Below, piece by piece: positions 16,926 through 25,624 of a stretch of 39,613 nucleotides of DNA. The stretch is taken from NCBI GenBank assembly GCA_947463705.1, contig CANHSO010000005.1, positions 1-39,613 of the forward strand. The letters run 5' to 3'. Made by a program: the position numbers and the translations under genes. The first letter of the stretch is position 1. Each line of letters starts with the position of its first letter. Source of the stretch: Bacteriovoracaceae bacterium (GTDB lineage: Bacteria; Bdellovibrionota; UBA1018). The notes beneath the pieces were generated by a model that saw only the letters and a program-made list of their open reading frames with translations, was not told the origin of the DNA and did not search any database.

Positions 16926-17509
16926 CGCTGCACTTGTCCGATACTTTCTTGAGAAAACCAGTCCTTACCCCCCTCTTTGAGATCGAGCACTTTTCGATTC
17001 TGATTAAAAACGATGGTGGATGGAATAGCGTGCACATCAAAAAGATCGGCCACTTTGCCATCACTGTCTTTCAGCAGTGGAAATTCGATTTTGAGCTTGG
17101 CTCGAGTCCGCTCAATAGCAGAGTCAGGATTTTCGTCTAAATTGACCCCAATGACCTCGAAGCCCTGACCATGAAAGCGGTCTCTGAGCTTGGCAAAGCT
17201 GGGCATTTCCTCCATACAGGCTTCGCACCAGGTCGCCCAAAAATTCAGCACAACAACTTTAGCGTGCAAATCAGAAACCGAAATCACTCGATTCTCTGGC
17301 GATGAGAGAAGTGTAAAATCAGGCAGAACACTCCCCACCTTGATCTCAATTTGACTCGGAGCTTCAGAGTTGGAGTGCAAACTCTGCTGATTGAGAGCGA
17401 CCACTTTGAGTGCAACCAGCGCGATTGCAACTGTCGCCAAAACAATGACGATGGGCATAAGCGCTTTTTTCAGGCTAATTTTTGAATTTTGTTGGTTCGA
17501 AGCTGTCAT
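16910..17509 (-). CDS. TlpA/ResA-type membrane-anchored thioredoxin
   Basis: The preferred ATG (17507-17509) has AGAGGA six bases upstream and gives 199 residues. A longer reading to 17569 is in frame, but its extra residues pass through the promoter region. A single N-terminal membrane helix (about 18-38) anchors a thioredoxin fold in the periplasm. The active site is WATWCEACMEEMPSF, with C-x-x-C, and VIGVNLDENPDSA and the cis-Pro loop AIPSTIVFNQNRK follow. Such proteins reduce disulfides, often for cytochrome c maturation. No such genes are adjacent. A TATAAT box sits close upstream, which suggests a very short leader. Confidence 0.85.
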   Translation of the reverse strand: MTASNQQNSKISLKKALMPIVIVLATVAIALVALKVVALNQQSLHSNSEAPSQIEIKVGSVLPDFTLLSSPENRVISVSDLHAKVVVLNFWATWCEACMEEMPSFAKLRDRFHGQGFEVIGVNLDENPDSAIERTRAKLKIEFPLLKDSDGKVADLFDVHAIPSTIVFNQNRKVLDLKEGGKDWFSQESIGQVQRWLSQ

Positions 17510-17539
17510 AGCAGGTCCTCTCATTATATACTGAAACAG

Positions 17540-17746
17540 ATGAACAAAGCTAGAAAAAGCAGAAATCAATTAGGTCAAGCGCTGGTTGAGTATATCCTAG
17601 TCCTAGCAGTAACCATTGCATTAGCAGCCACATTCGGAAATAGCATTAGAACTGCCATATTGGGACTTTGGACCTACATCACTCGAAGTGTCACTGCGGC
17701 TTGCCCAACGGGCTGTCCTGCCAACCCAGCTTATCGCCTGCGCTAG
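17540..17746 (+). CDS. Flp-like type IV pilin precursor (orphan)
   Basis: The ATG at 17540 gives 68 residues. The N-terminus, MNKARKSRNQLG, is followed by QALVEYILVLAVTIALAATF. This is a class III (prepilin) signal. A short basic leader is cut after Gly, and the mature protein has Glu at position 5 and a hydrophobic helix. The size and the Q-x-L-V-E-Y start match Flp/Tad pilins. The tail carries a short Cys-x-x-x-Cys, CPTGCP. No prepilin peptidase or secretion ATPase is nearby. It is divergent from the TlpA gene, which could assist the disulfide. The gene could instead encode a TadE-like pseudopilin. Confidence 0.72.
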   Translation: MNKARKSRNQLGQALVEYILVLAVTIALAATFGNSIRTAILGLWTYITRSVTAACPTGCPANPAYRLR

Positions 17747-17768
17747 TAAAAAGTCGAGCAAAGCTCTA

Positions 17769-18995
17769 CTACCAGGCAAATCGGTAATAAACTTCTTCAA
17801 ATTTCTGAAAGGGAAGAATCCAAAAATTGGCATCCAAGCCTGGTTCAAGCGTCCCCTTAGATGCTGACAAACCCAAGGCGCGAGCTCCATTGTAGGTCAC
17901 AGCAGCAAAGATCTCAGCACGTGTCATCCCCAAATAAAGAGCTGCTATCGTCATCACAGACGGGAGAGACAAGCCCATAAAAGTGCCTGGGTTAAAATCC
18001 GTTGCCAGGGCCACCCTGACACCTTGGTTCAGAAGCTTCCGTGCCGGCGCTTGAGCCGCCTTAAGGTAGAAAGCAGTACCTGGAAGCAGAACCGCAACGA
18101 CCTCTGAACAAGAGAGACTTTGCACTCCTCGATCCGAGACCCGGAGCAGATGGTCTGCTGAGAGCGCCCCCAGCTCTGCCGCCAGAGAGGCTGATTCAGT
18201 ATTATTCAACTCATCGGCATGGATTTTAGTTCTGAAGCCCATCCTCTTGGCTGCTCCAAGAATTTCGCGTCCTTCATCGCAAGTAAAATAGCCCTCGTCG
18301 ATGAATACATCGCAGGCATCCGCTAACCGTTTTTTCTGAATCTCAGGTAAAGTACGATGAATCATCTCTTGAATGTAGTCGCGTCGATCCCGACCTTGCG
18401 GTATTGCGTGCGCTCCCATGTAGGTCGCGGTCAAGGTCATCTGAGGAAACTTTTTTTTCAGCAGAGCAATGGCTCTGAGACTTTTCATTTCAGACTCAAA
18501 ATCAAGCCCATACCCACTCTTAATCTCAACCGTTCGAACTCCGCGACGATAAATTTCTTTTAACCGCTCAGCCCCCAGCTTAACCAACTGGGCCTCGCTC
18601 GATGCACGAGTCGCTTGGACCGTACTTAGGATGCCACCGCCCCTTTTTGAAATTTCTTCATAAGTTGCACCGGCACAGCGCGCGGAGAACTCCTCTGAAC
18701 GATCTCCGTCAAAGATGAGATGAGTATGACAATCGACGAGACCAGGAATCACTGCTTTTTTTCCTCGAAGATCTAAGTGAGGGATTTTTTTCCACCGCTT
18801 CGGAAGTTCTTCTGTGCTCCCCACCCACTCAATTCGATCCGGGACTTCATATCGCCCCACTTTTTTGGTCCGGTAAACCAAAGCTCCATCTGGGATGCGC
18901 CCAAGATCTTCGTCAGTCACCCGCACGCCGTCTTTTATTCGAACTCCAGCACCCGTGAGTAATTCACTTGCATGAGTAATTACCTTAAACGACAC
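17769..18995 (-). CDS. hutI: Imidazolonepropionase
   Basis: The 408-residue amidohydrolase catalyses hydrolysis of imidazolone-5-propionate to N-formimino-L-glutamate in histidine breakdown. Metal ligands are His90 and His92 in VDCHTHLIF. EEFSARCAGATYEEI, the HutI-specific stretch, follows. Further markers are TYMGAHAIP, KIHADELN (His259) and ATDFNPGTF (Asp333). The start is GTG at 18993-18995 with AGAGG upstream. It lies nine bases after the hutH stop, so the two form one transcript. hutU (urocanate hydratase), the step between them, is not in this window. Confidence 0.95.
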   Translation of the reverse strand: MSFKVITHASELLTGAGVRIKDGVRVTDEDLGRIPDGALVYRTKKVGRYEVPDRIEWVGSTEELPKRWKKIPHLDLRGKKAVIPGLVDCHTHLIFDGDRSEEFSARCAGATYEEISKRGGGILSTVQATRASSEAQLVKLGAERLKEIYRRGVRTVEIKSGYGLDFESEMKSLRAIALLKKKFPQMTLTATYMGAHAIPQGRDRRDYIQEMIHRTLPEIQKKRLADACDVFIDEGYFTCDEGREILGAAKRMGFRTKIHADELNNTESASLAAELGALSADHLLRVSDRGVQSLSCSEVVAVLLPGTAFYLKAAQAPARKLLNQGVRVALATDFNPGTFMGLSLPSVMTIAALYLGMTRAEIFAAVTYNGARALGLSASKGTLEPGLDANFWILPFQKFEEVYYRFAW

Positions 18996-19004
18996 CGGGA
19001 CCTC

Positions 19005-20540
19005 TCAGTTTGAACTCACGCTTTGGATGATTTGGAGCATTTCATCAGAGTTCATCATTTCTAAAACTGCACCAAAGTCTTCCGAGAAAGGACGATCGCC
19101 ATCCAGGCGCTTGATTCTGCGTCGAATCATGTGGTGAACTTTCTCCAAAGGCTCGGTGCTTCTCAAGGGACGCAAAAGGTCCACCCCCTGTGCAGCCGCG
19201 AGCAACTCAAGGGAAAGTACACGTTGTGAGTTCGCAATAACCATTCCAGCTTTTCTCGCTGCCCAAGCCCCCATACTCACGTGATCTTCCTTGTCAGCAC
19301 TGGTCGGAATTGAATCAACGCTGGCCGGGTGACAAAGCGTTTTATTCTCAGAAACCAAACTTGCTGCAGTCACTTGAACAATCATAAAGCCACTATTCAA
19401 ACCGCCTTGGACGGTCAAAAATGCAGGCAAACCAGAGGTTGCTGGGTTCACTAGTTTTTCAAGTCTTTGTTCGGAAATGCTTGCAAGCTCCGCCGCAGCG
19501 ATCGAGAGCATGTCCATCGCGTTAGCCAGAATCTGACCGTGAAAATTACCCCCATTCAGAATTTTTCCCTCTTCAGGAAAAATCAGCGGATTATCAGTGA
19601 CTGAGTTCACCTCACGCTCTAATACCTGACGCACAAAAGTCAGAATATCGCGAGACGCTCCGTGCACCTGGGGAATACATCGAAGACTATAAGGATCTTG
19701 AACTCGATTACAGTCCTCATGGCTTTTTCCAATTTCGCTCCTCTGGCCCCTTGGAGTGAGCCACTTGAGGACATTTTCAGCGACTTGAGCTTGGCCGGGA
19801 TGAGGTCTTACTCGATGGATCGCTGGATCAAATGCTGCTGGCGTACCTCGAAGGGCCTCCACTGACATTGCCCCGATCAAATCAGCCAAGTCAGCAAGGC
19901 GCTCCGCCTTCAAAAGATGGAGAGTCCCTAGGGCCGCCATAAACTGAGTGCCATTAATGAGAGCAAGCCCCTCTTTAGGACCTAGGCGAATCGGTTGTAT
20001 CCCTGCTGCCTTAAGTGCCTGAGCCCCGCTCATCTCTTGCCCACGAAACCGAGCACGTCCCTCTCCAATTAACGGCAATGCTAAATGAGACAAAGGAGCT
20101 AAATCACCGCTTGCTCCGACCGAGCCCTGTTCAGGAACGACGGGAATCACACCCCGGTTCAGCAGGAGTAAAATCTGCTCAACTAGCTGTAGACTAACTC
20201 CAGAATGCCCAATGGACAAACTGGCGGCCCTGAGTACCAGCATGGCGCGAACTGCGGCATCTGGAAGTGCCGCACCTACACCACACGCATGCGATCGAAG
20301 TAAATTGTGTTGAAGCGACTCGAGATCAGCGGATGATATACGAACGTGAGAGAGAAGTCCAAAACCAGTATTCACGCCATAATAAGTTTCGCCCGTCAGA
20401 AGTCGAGACTTCAAAAATTCATGTGCTGCTTGAATTTTTGCTCTGGCTTGAGCAGAAAGATCAACTTGTTTCTGATTGACTGCAACCTGGAAAATATCTT
20501 CAAGTGTGAGTGGCTGTGCACCCAAATGCAATGTTTCCAT
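19005..20540 (-). CDS. hutH: Histidine ammonia-lyase
   Basis: The 511-residue enzyme removes ammonia from histidine to give urocanate. The MIO prosthetic group forms from Ala143-Ser144-Gly145 in GSVGASGDLAPLSH. GETYYGVNTGFG near residue 50 and SRDILTFVRQVLEREVNSVTDNP-type sequence downstream are family markers. SIPTSADKEDHVSMG is also present. The gene follows rpe by two bases and has a GGGAGGG ribosome site, so it is read in the same run as def-fmt-rpe. It is cytosolic. Coupling of histidine use to housekeeping genes is a local arrangement rather than a standard hut operon. Confidence 0.96.
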   Translation of the reverse strand: METLHLGAQPLTLEDIFQVAVNQKQVDLSAQARAKIQAAHEFLKSRLLTGETYYGVNTGFGLLSHVRISSADLESLQHNLLRSHACGVGAALPDAAVRAMLVLRAASLSIGHSGVSLQLVEQILLLLNRGVIPVVPEQGSVGASGDLAPLSHLALPLIGEGRARFRGQEMSGAQALKAAGIQPIRLGPKEGLALINGTQFMAALGTLHLLKAERLADLADLIGAMSVEALRGTPAAFDPAIHRVRPHPGQAQVAENVLKWLTPRGQRSEIGKSHEDCNRVQDPYSLRCIPQVHGASRDILTFVRQVLEREVNSVTDNPLIFPEEGKILNGGNFHGQILANAMDMLSIAAAELASISEQRLEKLVNPATSGLPAFLTVQGGLNSGFMIVQVTAASLVSENKTLCHPASVDSIPTSADKEDHVSMGAWAARKAGMVIANSQRVLSLELLAAAQGVDLLRPLRSTEPLEKVHHMIRRRIKRLDGDRPFSEDFGAVLEMMNSDEMLQIIQSVSSN

Positions 20541-20542
20541 TT

Positions 20543-21229
20543 TTATCCCTCCCCGATTCGGTCCCTAAACTTTCGAATAGCATCCTTTCTATTCTTTTGT
20601 CCAAAAATCGCAGAACCTGCAACAAAGGCGTCGACACCCGCATTTCTCAAGACCGAAACATGATCAAGACTGACTCCCCCATCAATTTCGATGAGAAAAG
20701 GGCGTCCTGCTCGCATTTTTGCAATCTTCTTAACTTTTTCGAGTGATCCGTTCACAAACTTTTGCCCACCAAAGCCAGGATTTACGCTCATGACCAAGAC
20801 CAAATCTACAAAATCTAAAATCTCCTCCAAATGACTTACGGAGGTGCCTGGATTAATTGAAACTCCGGGGTGACATCCCAGCTCTCGAATTTGCTGAAGA
20901 AGTCGATTCAAATGACGGGTGGACTCAACGTGAACCGTGATCCAGTTCGCTCCCGCACGCGCAAAAGACTCAATCCAGTCCTCGGGGCGATCCACCATCA
21001 AATGGCAATCAATAGGAAGCTTCGTAATAGGCCGGATCGCTTCGACTAACCCCGGGCCAAAGGTCAAATAAGGGACAAAGTGTCCATCCATGATATCAAG
21101 ATGCAGCCAATCCGCCCCGGCCTGCTCAATCTCTTTTACTTCATCTGCCAAATAAGCAAAGTTAGCCGAGAGTAGAGACGGAACAATCAGGGGAGAATTT
21201 TTGGTTTTGTTTTTTTTCTGAGTCCTCAT
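20543..21229 (-). CDS. rpe: Ribulose-phosphate 3-epimerase
   Basis: The 228-residue TIM-barrel enzyme interconverts ribulose-5-phosphate and xylulose-5-phosphate in the pentose phosphate pathway. Markers are PSLLSANFAYLADEV (17-31), WLHLDIMDGHFVPYLTFGP (41-59) with metal-binding His and Asp, and PIDCHLMVDRPEDWI. VMSVNPGFGGQKF and EIDGGVSLD also match, and VAGSAIF completes the phosphate site. An N-terminal Lys-rich extension of about ten residues precedes the domain. Downstream, hutH starts within three bases of its stop. Confidence 0.95.
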   Translation of the reverse strand: MRTQKKNKTKNSPLIVPSLLSANFAYLADEVKEIEQAGADWLHLDIMDGHFVPYLTFGPGLVEAIRPITKLPIDCHLMVDRPEDWIESFARAGANWITVHVESTRHLNRLLQQIRELGCHPGVSINPGTSVSHLEEILDFVDLVLVMSVNPGFGGQKFVNGSLEKVKKIAKMRAGRPFLIEIDGGVSLDHVSVLRNAGVDAFVAGSAIFGQKNRKDAIRKFRDRIGEG

Positions 21230-21289
21230 GCTTAAGTGGTAATGGAAACCACCGAGCTCGGCAAGAAAGTACGAAAGTGGCCTAGAAGA

Positions 21290-22243
21290 TTATGGAGCGA
21301 CTTGATCGACCTGGCCTACTTTAAGGGGAAGCTTCTGCCCTTTGCCCCGAAGGCCATTCAGAAAGCCAGCAGCATCAACCGATTTTTTGCCTTCCCACTG
21401 AACCACTTGGAGTTCAAGAGACCCCTGAGGAGTCCCCAGCAACACCATCCCGGTCTTCTCGAAGAGGACCCCGGGTTGCCCCTGGATATTTTCCCGTAAA
21501 TGGGCCTTTTTCACCTTGAGCCTCTGATCAAGCATCAGACTAGTTCCGGGCCAAGGATTCAAGGCTCGCATTTTTCGATCCAACTGAGCCGATGTCTCTC
21601 GATACGGATCTAGCCATTCCATCTCTTTGGAGAGCTTTGAAGCGTAGGTCACCTGGGCTACATCCTGAGATTGGCCAGCCAAGGTTTTATCCGCTAATCC
21701 ATGTAGAGTGGGTAGGATTAAACGAGCGCCGATCTCAGCAAGACGATCATGAACAGATCCCGCTGTATCAGTCGGAGAAATCACAGTTTTCTCCTGCAGT
21801 AGGATATCTCCTGCATCAAGCTCCTGCACAAGCCGCATGGTCGTCACTCCAGTAGCCTGATCACCTGCTAGAAGTGCCCATTGAATCGGCGCAGCACCGC
21901 GCCACCGAGGTAAGAGAGATGAGTGCACGTTCACACAACCGAGTGGAGGTAACTCCAAAACATTTCTTCTCAAAATCTGCCCATAGGCCACAACGACGAT
22001 CACGTCCGGCTTAAACTGCTGGAGCTGTTCGAATTGCCCGGATTGAGAAAGCTTTTCTGGCTGGACGATGGGCACGCCCCATTGCATCGCTCTTGCCTTA
22101 ACCGGTGAAACACGGGTCTCAAGTCCCCGACCCACTGGACGATCGGGCTGGGTGTATACAGCCACCAAATTAAAGGACGAATGAATTGCTTCAAGAGAGG
22201 GCACTGCAAACTCAGGGGTACCCATAAAAACGACTCTCAACAT
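21290..22243 (-). CDS. fmt: Methionyl-tRNA formyltransferase
   Basis: The 317-residue protein formylates initiator methionyl-tRNA using 10-formyl-tetrahydrofolate. It begins MLRVVFMGTPEFAVPSLEAI, with the conserved MGTPxFA motif. The catalytic segment is VNVHSSLLPRWRGAAPIQWA (104-123, Asn105 and His107). ELDAGDILLQ (141-150) supplies the Asp. The C-terminal domain LNPWPGTSL fits the tRNA-binding part. It is next to def, eight bases after its stop, the standard pairing of enzymes that add and remove the N-formyl group. Confidence 0.96.
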   Translation of the reverse strand: MLRVVFMGTPEFAVPSLEAIHSSFNLVAVYTQPDRPVGRGLETRVSPVKARAMQWGVPIVQPEKLSQSGQFEQLQQFKPDVIVVVAYGQILRRNVLELPPLGCVNVHSSLLPRWRGAAPIQWALLAGDQATGVTTMRLVQELDAGDILLQEKTVISPTDTAGSVHDRLAEIGARLILPTLHGLADKTLAGQSQDVAQVTYASKLSKEMEWLDPYRETSAQLDRKMRALNPWPGTSLMLDQRLKVKKAHLRENIQGQPGVLFEKTGMVLLGTPQGSLELQVVQWEGKKSVDAAGFLNGLRGKGQKLPLKVGQVDQVAP

Positions 22244-22251
22244 CAGATCAC

Positions 22252-22887
22252 CTAAATCTCAAAATCTCGTTTTTTCTTAGCTTTTTTTGATGGAGATTGA
22301 TCTCCCGCCTTCTCGCTCTCGCGAAGGGCTCTTTCTTCTCGGAGCATTTTGCGCACTTTTTCTTTTTTAAGTGGGCTGAGCCGATCGATGAAGAGGGTTC
22401 CATCGAGGTGGTCCATCTCGTGTTGAAGAGCAATCGCAAGCAAGCCATCGGCACTCAAGGTCTTGGTGAGGCCATCAATATCTTGAAAGCGCACCTTAAT
22501 TTTCTCGAATCGCTTGACCTCAGCATTAAACTCAGGAACTGAGAGACAACCCTCGGCAATGGCCGTTGTGCCCTCTTTATACGTGATCTCGGGATTGATG
22601 ATAATCTGGGGTCTTTTGTTGGTGATGAGGTTGTTACCCACCACTTCGACTCCTGTAGGGGGATGAGCCCCCTCCTCAAGCTCCTCCAAATCATACTCGG
22701 TATCGATCACTAGGATCCTCTGAAGGATTCCAACTTGGTTCGCTGCTAGGCCAATTCCTGGAGCTTCATACATGGTTTCTAGCATTTGATCAGCGAGCGA
22801 ATAGAGACTTCTCTCGACTCGAGCGATCGGCGCAGCCTTTTTGGTCAATATATCATCTGGAAAAGTAAAAATTTTCAGGGTAGCCAT
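22252..22887 (-). CDS. def: Peptide deformylase
   Basis: The 211-residue metalloenzyme removes N-formyl groups from nascent proteins. All three motifs are present: GIGLAANQVGI (45-55), EGCLSVPEF (112-120, Cys114) and QHEMDHLDG (155-163, His156, Glu157, His160). An acidic insertion (about 63-75, YDLEELEEGAHPP) and a C-terminal Lys-rich tail (about 185-211) go beyond the shortest homologues. It precedes fmt in the same operon. Confidence 0.96.
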   Translation of the reverse strand: MATLKIFTFPDDILTKKAAPIARVERSLYSLADQMLETMYEAPGIGLAANQVGILQRILVIDTEYDLEELEEGAHPPTGVEVVGNNLITNKRPQIIINPEITYKEGTTAIAEGCLSVPEFNAEVKRFEKIKVRFQDIDGLTKTLSADGLLAIALQHEMDHLDGTLFIDRLSPLKKEKVRKMLREERALRESEKAGDQSPSKKAKKKRDFEI

Positions 22888-22936
22888 GGAATTTCTTTGC
22901 AGGGTATCAGGCCTGGGTTTGTAAGTCTAGACTAGA

Positions 22937-24013
22937 CTATCGGCCTTTACGAGCAATGAGCGTTGCCGCCAAGACTACGAAGATTAAACTCGGTAACCAT
23001 GCGGCGAGCCAAGGAGGCAACGCACCACTGGTTCCCAGAGATAAGCTGACTGAGTAAAAAAGCCAATAAAAAAATGTCACGGCCAGGCATAAAGCCAGAT
23101 CTCTAGCAGCCCCCCCCTCCCTCCTTGACTTCAAGGAAAAGGGCACAGCCAAGAAAAGCATCACAATTGGTATGAAACTGAGGCTTGCTCTCGAGTGGAG
23201 TTTAACTTCGTAAGCCTTAGTATCAGCACCCGCTTCCTTCATCCGCTCCACGTAGCGCCTGAGATCTCCGGTCCGTAGGCCATCAACTTCCTTATCAATT
23301 TCTTGGAAATCAGCTGGAGTTTCGGCAATTTGCATCTTTTTCGTTTTGAAGCCCTGGATCAAGGGAAACTGGCTTTCTGGGGTGAACACAGTAACAGTCC
23401 CATCTACTAGGTTCCAAGCCTGATCATCGAATTGAGCTTTTTGGGCCTCAATCACTTCAACGAGATTAAAATCTCCATCGAATGTAAAAACCGCGATCCC
23501 AAAAATTGTTTTTAGCCGATGGTCGAATCTTCGAAGATTATAGATCATATTTTTGGACCGGTACCAGATCTTGTCTCGCTGCAAATCCAAAAAAAAGTCC
23601 TGCTTCTTCTGAATTTCCCGCATGTAATAGCCAGTCCGTTTTTTGAAAAAGGCGGGCAGCACACGATCAGACATGACCCAATTCAGAACCGAAGTCGACA
23701 TCACAACAAACAAAATCAGTCCAATGATCCGCTTTAAACTCACCCCAATCGCATAATAGGCAATCAACTCATGAGTTCTTGAGAGACCAGAGAGAGTCAT
23801 CACTGTAGCTAGCAGCACTGCGGGTCCTGCTGACTGAACGAGAATTTGAGGAGTGTTTAACAAGTGGTAGTAGACCAGCTGCCCCACCGTAAACTTAGGG
23901 TCTAACAGACCAGCAGAGATCGCTTGAAACAGGAACAGTGCAATCATTGACACGAGTGACAAGATCAGGTTTCTAGCGAAAATCCCAAATAAATAACGAT
24001 CCAACAGTCTCAC
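22937..24013 (-). CDS. LptF/LptG-family permease (lipopolysaccharide export)
   Basis: The 358-residue product matches the YjgP/YjgQ permease family. It starts MRLLDRYLFGIFARNLILS, has three N-terminal helices, then a periplasmic domain (about 125-270), then three C-terminal helices (about 280-355). LptF and LptG form the inner-membrane part of the ABC machine that extracts lipopolysaccharide. Only one such gene is present here, so F or G cannot be assigned. LptF-type motifs such as MSDRVLPAF are seen near residue 109. It heads the minus-strand run into def-fmt-rpe and is divergent from lepB. Confidence 0.87.
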   Translation of the reverse strand: MRLLDRYLFGIFARNLILSLVSMIALFLFQAISAGLLDPKFTVGQLVYYHLLNTPQILVQSAGPAVLLATVMTLSGLSRTHELIAYYAIGVSLKRIIGLILFVVMSTSVLNWVMSDRVLPAFFKKRTGYYMREIQKKQDFFLDLQRDKIWYRSKNMIYNLRRFDHRLKTIFGIAVFTFDGDFNLVEVIEAQKAQFDDQAWNLVDGTVTVFTPESQFPLIQGFKTKKMQIAETPADFQEIDKEVDGLRTGDLRRYVERMKEAGADTKAYEVKLHSRASLSFIPIVMLFLAVPFSLKSRREGGAARDLALCLAVTFFYWLFYSVSLSLGTSGALPPWLAAWLPSLIFVVLAATLIARKGR

Positions 24014-24097
24014 ACAAAAAAGTGTATCAAAAACCGAATCAACATTCTTCGATATTTCTCTACAAAATCATGGGCAGTCGAGTTATTCTTGCCGATT

Positions 24098-24895
24098 ATG
24101 ACCAGCAATGACCATCAGAAAAGTGAGCAAAGACCTCAAACGAACGCCGAATGGATTATTGAAACGATTGTTTCGCTAGGCCTAGCAATTCTAATTATTC
24201 TGACCTTTCGCTCCAGCATTCTGGAAGCTTTCAAAATCCCATCAGGCTCAATGATTCCCAACCTTTTGGTCGGCGATCATATTTTGGTCAACAAGCTTGC
24301 CTACGACCTTAAGGTTCCCTTTTCGGATGACCTAACCCGAGATCCGATCTACATTTTCAAGCGGGAAAACCCGAAACGGGGAGATATCATCGTATTCAGG
24401 TGGCCGGAGAATGAAAAGATCTACTTCATCAAGCGCGTCATTGGACTTCCTGGCGATACGATTGAAATGAGGAACAAGATTCTCTTCATCAACAACAAGA
24501 TGGTGACTCGAGATCGAATTCAAGACTCAAGCGTCGAAAAAACCTTCGAGAACCTCGATAGTGACAAGTACCTCTTGTCAAACCTCGAGCTCTATTTGGA
24601 GCACCTGGACACAATGGATCACAGGCTCATGATCGACAAAGCAAGCTATGCGAGCGAAAACTTCCCTCCCAGACAGGTTCCGGCAGACCAGTTTTTTGTT
24701 ATGGGTGACAACCGAGACTATTCAAACGACAGTCGATCCTGGGGGTATGTCCCCAGAAGAAACATTAAAGGCCGTGCTGTGGTTGTTTTCTTTTCTTTCT
24801 GGATCAACTTTAACGAGTGGCACTCGATTTTGCCAAGCTGGGACGAACTCAAAATCACCTTCAGACCCAGCCGAATGGGCACTCTCATTCGTTAG
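24098..24895 (+). CDS. lepB: Signal peptidase I
   Basis: The ATG at 24098 gives 265 residues; a TTG three codons upstream (24089) is an alternative. One membrane helix (about 25-42) anchors the enzyme. The catalytic Ser is in KIPSGSMIPNLLVGD (Ser51 by this start). The general base Lys is in FIKRVIGLPGDTIEMR (Lys112). Box E is MGDNRDYSNDSRSWG. It cleaves signal peptides of exported preproteins at the periplasmic face. An insertion of about 50 residues between boxes C and E is moderate. The 3' 174 bases overlap, in antisense, the end of the CFI-box gene. Confidence 0.95.
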   Translation: MTSNDHQKSEQRPQTNAEWIIETIVSLGLAILIILTFRSSILEAFKIPSGSMIPNLLVGDHILVNKLAYDLKVPFSDDLTRDPIYIFKRENPKRGDIIVFRWPENEKIYFIKRVIGLPGDTIEMRNKILFINNKMVTRDRIQDSSVEKTFENLDSDKYLLSNLELYLEHLDTMDHRLMIDKASYASENFPPRQVPADQFFVMGDNRDYSNDSRSWGYVPRRNIKGRAVVVFFSFWINFNEWHSILPSWDELKITFRPSRMGTLIR

Positions 24896-25612
24896 AAAAA
24901 GTTTCGTAATTTTAGCCAAAGAGCTCACGATTTTACCTAGCCCTCTTCTGAGAGCTGGGTGAAGTGCGTCCACCTTTTGGGCTATTTGGGGACCATTTCG
25001 ATAGTACCACCTAATAAAACCACGACCCCAGGGTTGCCGAGCTAAGAATTCATCTCTAAAACGTCTGAGCGTTGGCAGAGCTGGTTCATCAATCACATCC
25101 AACAGGGAGGTCACAACAAAGCACCGAGAGACTGCTAAAATCTTATAAGCAGATTTAAACTCGTTGGGATGTTTTGGCTTTCCATTGGCAATGTATTTTC
25201 TCAAGGTTTCTGCACAGACGGCCTGAAAAGGCATCCCCTTGGTGAACTGGATGTATTTTCGCATGAATTGCTGAAACTCTTTATTCTCAACCGTCACTCG
25301 ATCATAAATTTTACAAAGGTCCCAGTACACTCCACTAATCATAATCAATTCATTACGATCTAGGGTCATATCAAAGTGCTGGGGGGTTAGCTCGCCATGA
25401 TCCACGCCTTTGACATCCTCGAGAATCCTCAAGTAAGTCACGAATGATTTGATGGCTGTGCCCATATCGTGTTTTTGAAAGGCTTGAACACCGTTTTTAG
25501 CTAGAGTGATCCGTTGACTCAGAAGCTTCCGTTTGCGATCTTCCGCAGCCACCAACATCGCATCTTCAATCTTTTTGCGAACCTGCTCTGAAGTGGTTTT
25601 TCTCTCACCCAT
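24722..25612 (-). CDS. CFI-box-like helical protein with antisense-overprinted tail
   Basis: The 296-residue product is mostly helical and charged. Residues 1-160 match nothing I recognise. Residues 164-236 fit the CFI-box C-terminal domain: CFVVTSLL, then LRRFRDEFLARQPWGRGFIRWY, then a Pro-rich helix with ALRRGLGKI. This domain marks surface or processed proteins in some bacteria. The last about 57 residues (240-296) are encoded opposite the conserved 3' end of lepB and look like an extension from a lost stop. No signal peptide is evident. It starts 12 bases after the priA stop, probably in one transcript with it. Its function is unknown. Confidence 0.72.
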   Translation of the reverse strand: MGERKTTSEQVRKKIEDAMLVAAEDRKRKLLSQRITLAKNGVQAFQKHDMGTAIKSFVTYLRILEDVKGVDHGELTPQHFDMTLDRNELIMISGVYWDLCKIYDRVTVENKEFQQFMRKYIQFTKGMPFQAVCAETLRKYIANGKPKHPNEFKSAYKILAVSRCFVVTSLLDVIDEPALPTLRRFRDEFLARQPWGRGFIRWYYRNGPQIAQKVDALHPALRRGLGKIVSSLAKITKLFLTNESAHSAGSEGDFEFVPAWQNRVPLVKVDPERKENNHSTAFNVSSGDIPPGSTVV

Positions 25613-25624
25613 ACTGATTGACCT

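Noticed and set aside
17750-17775. Small hairpin (GAGC-AAA-GCTC) between the pilin and hutI stops
   Set aside because: The stem is only four base pairs with no T-run, too weak to call as a terminator.
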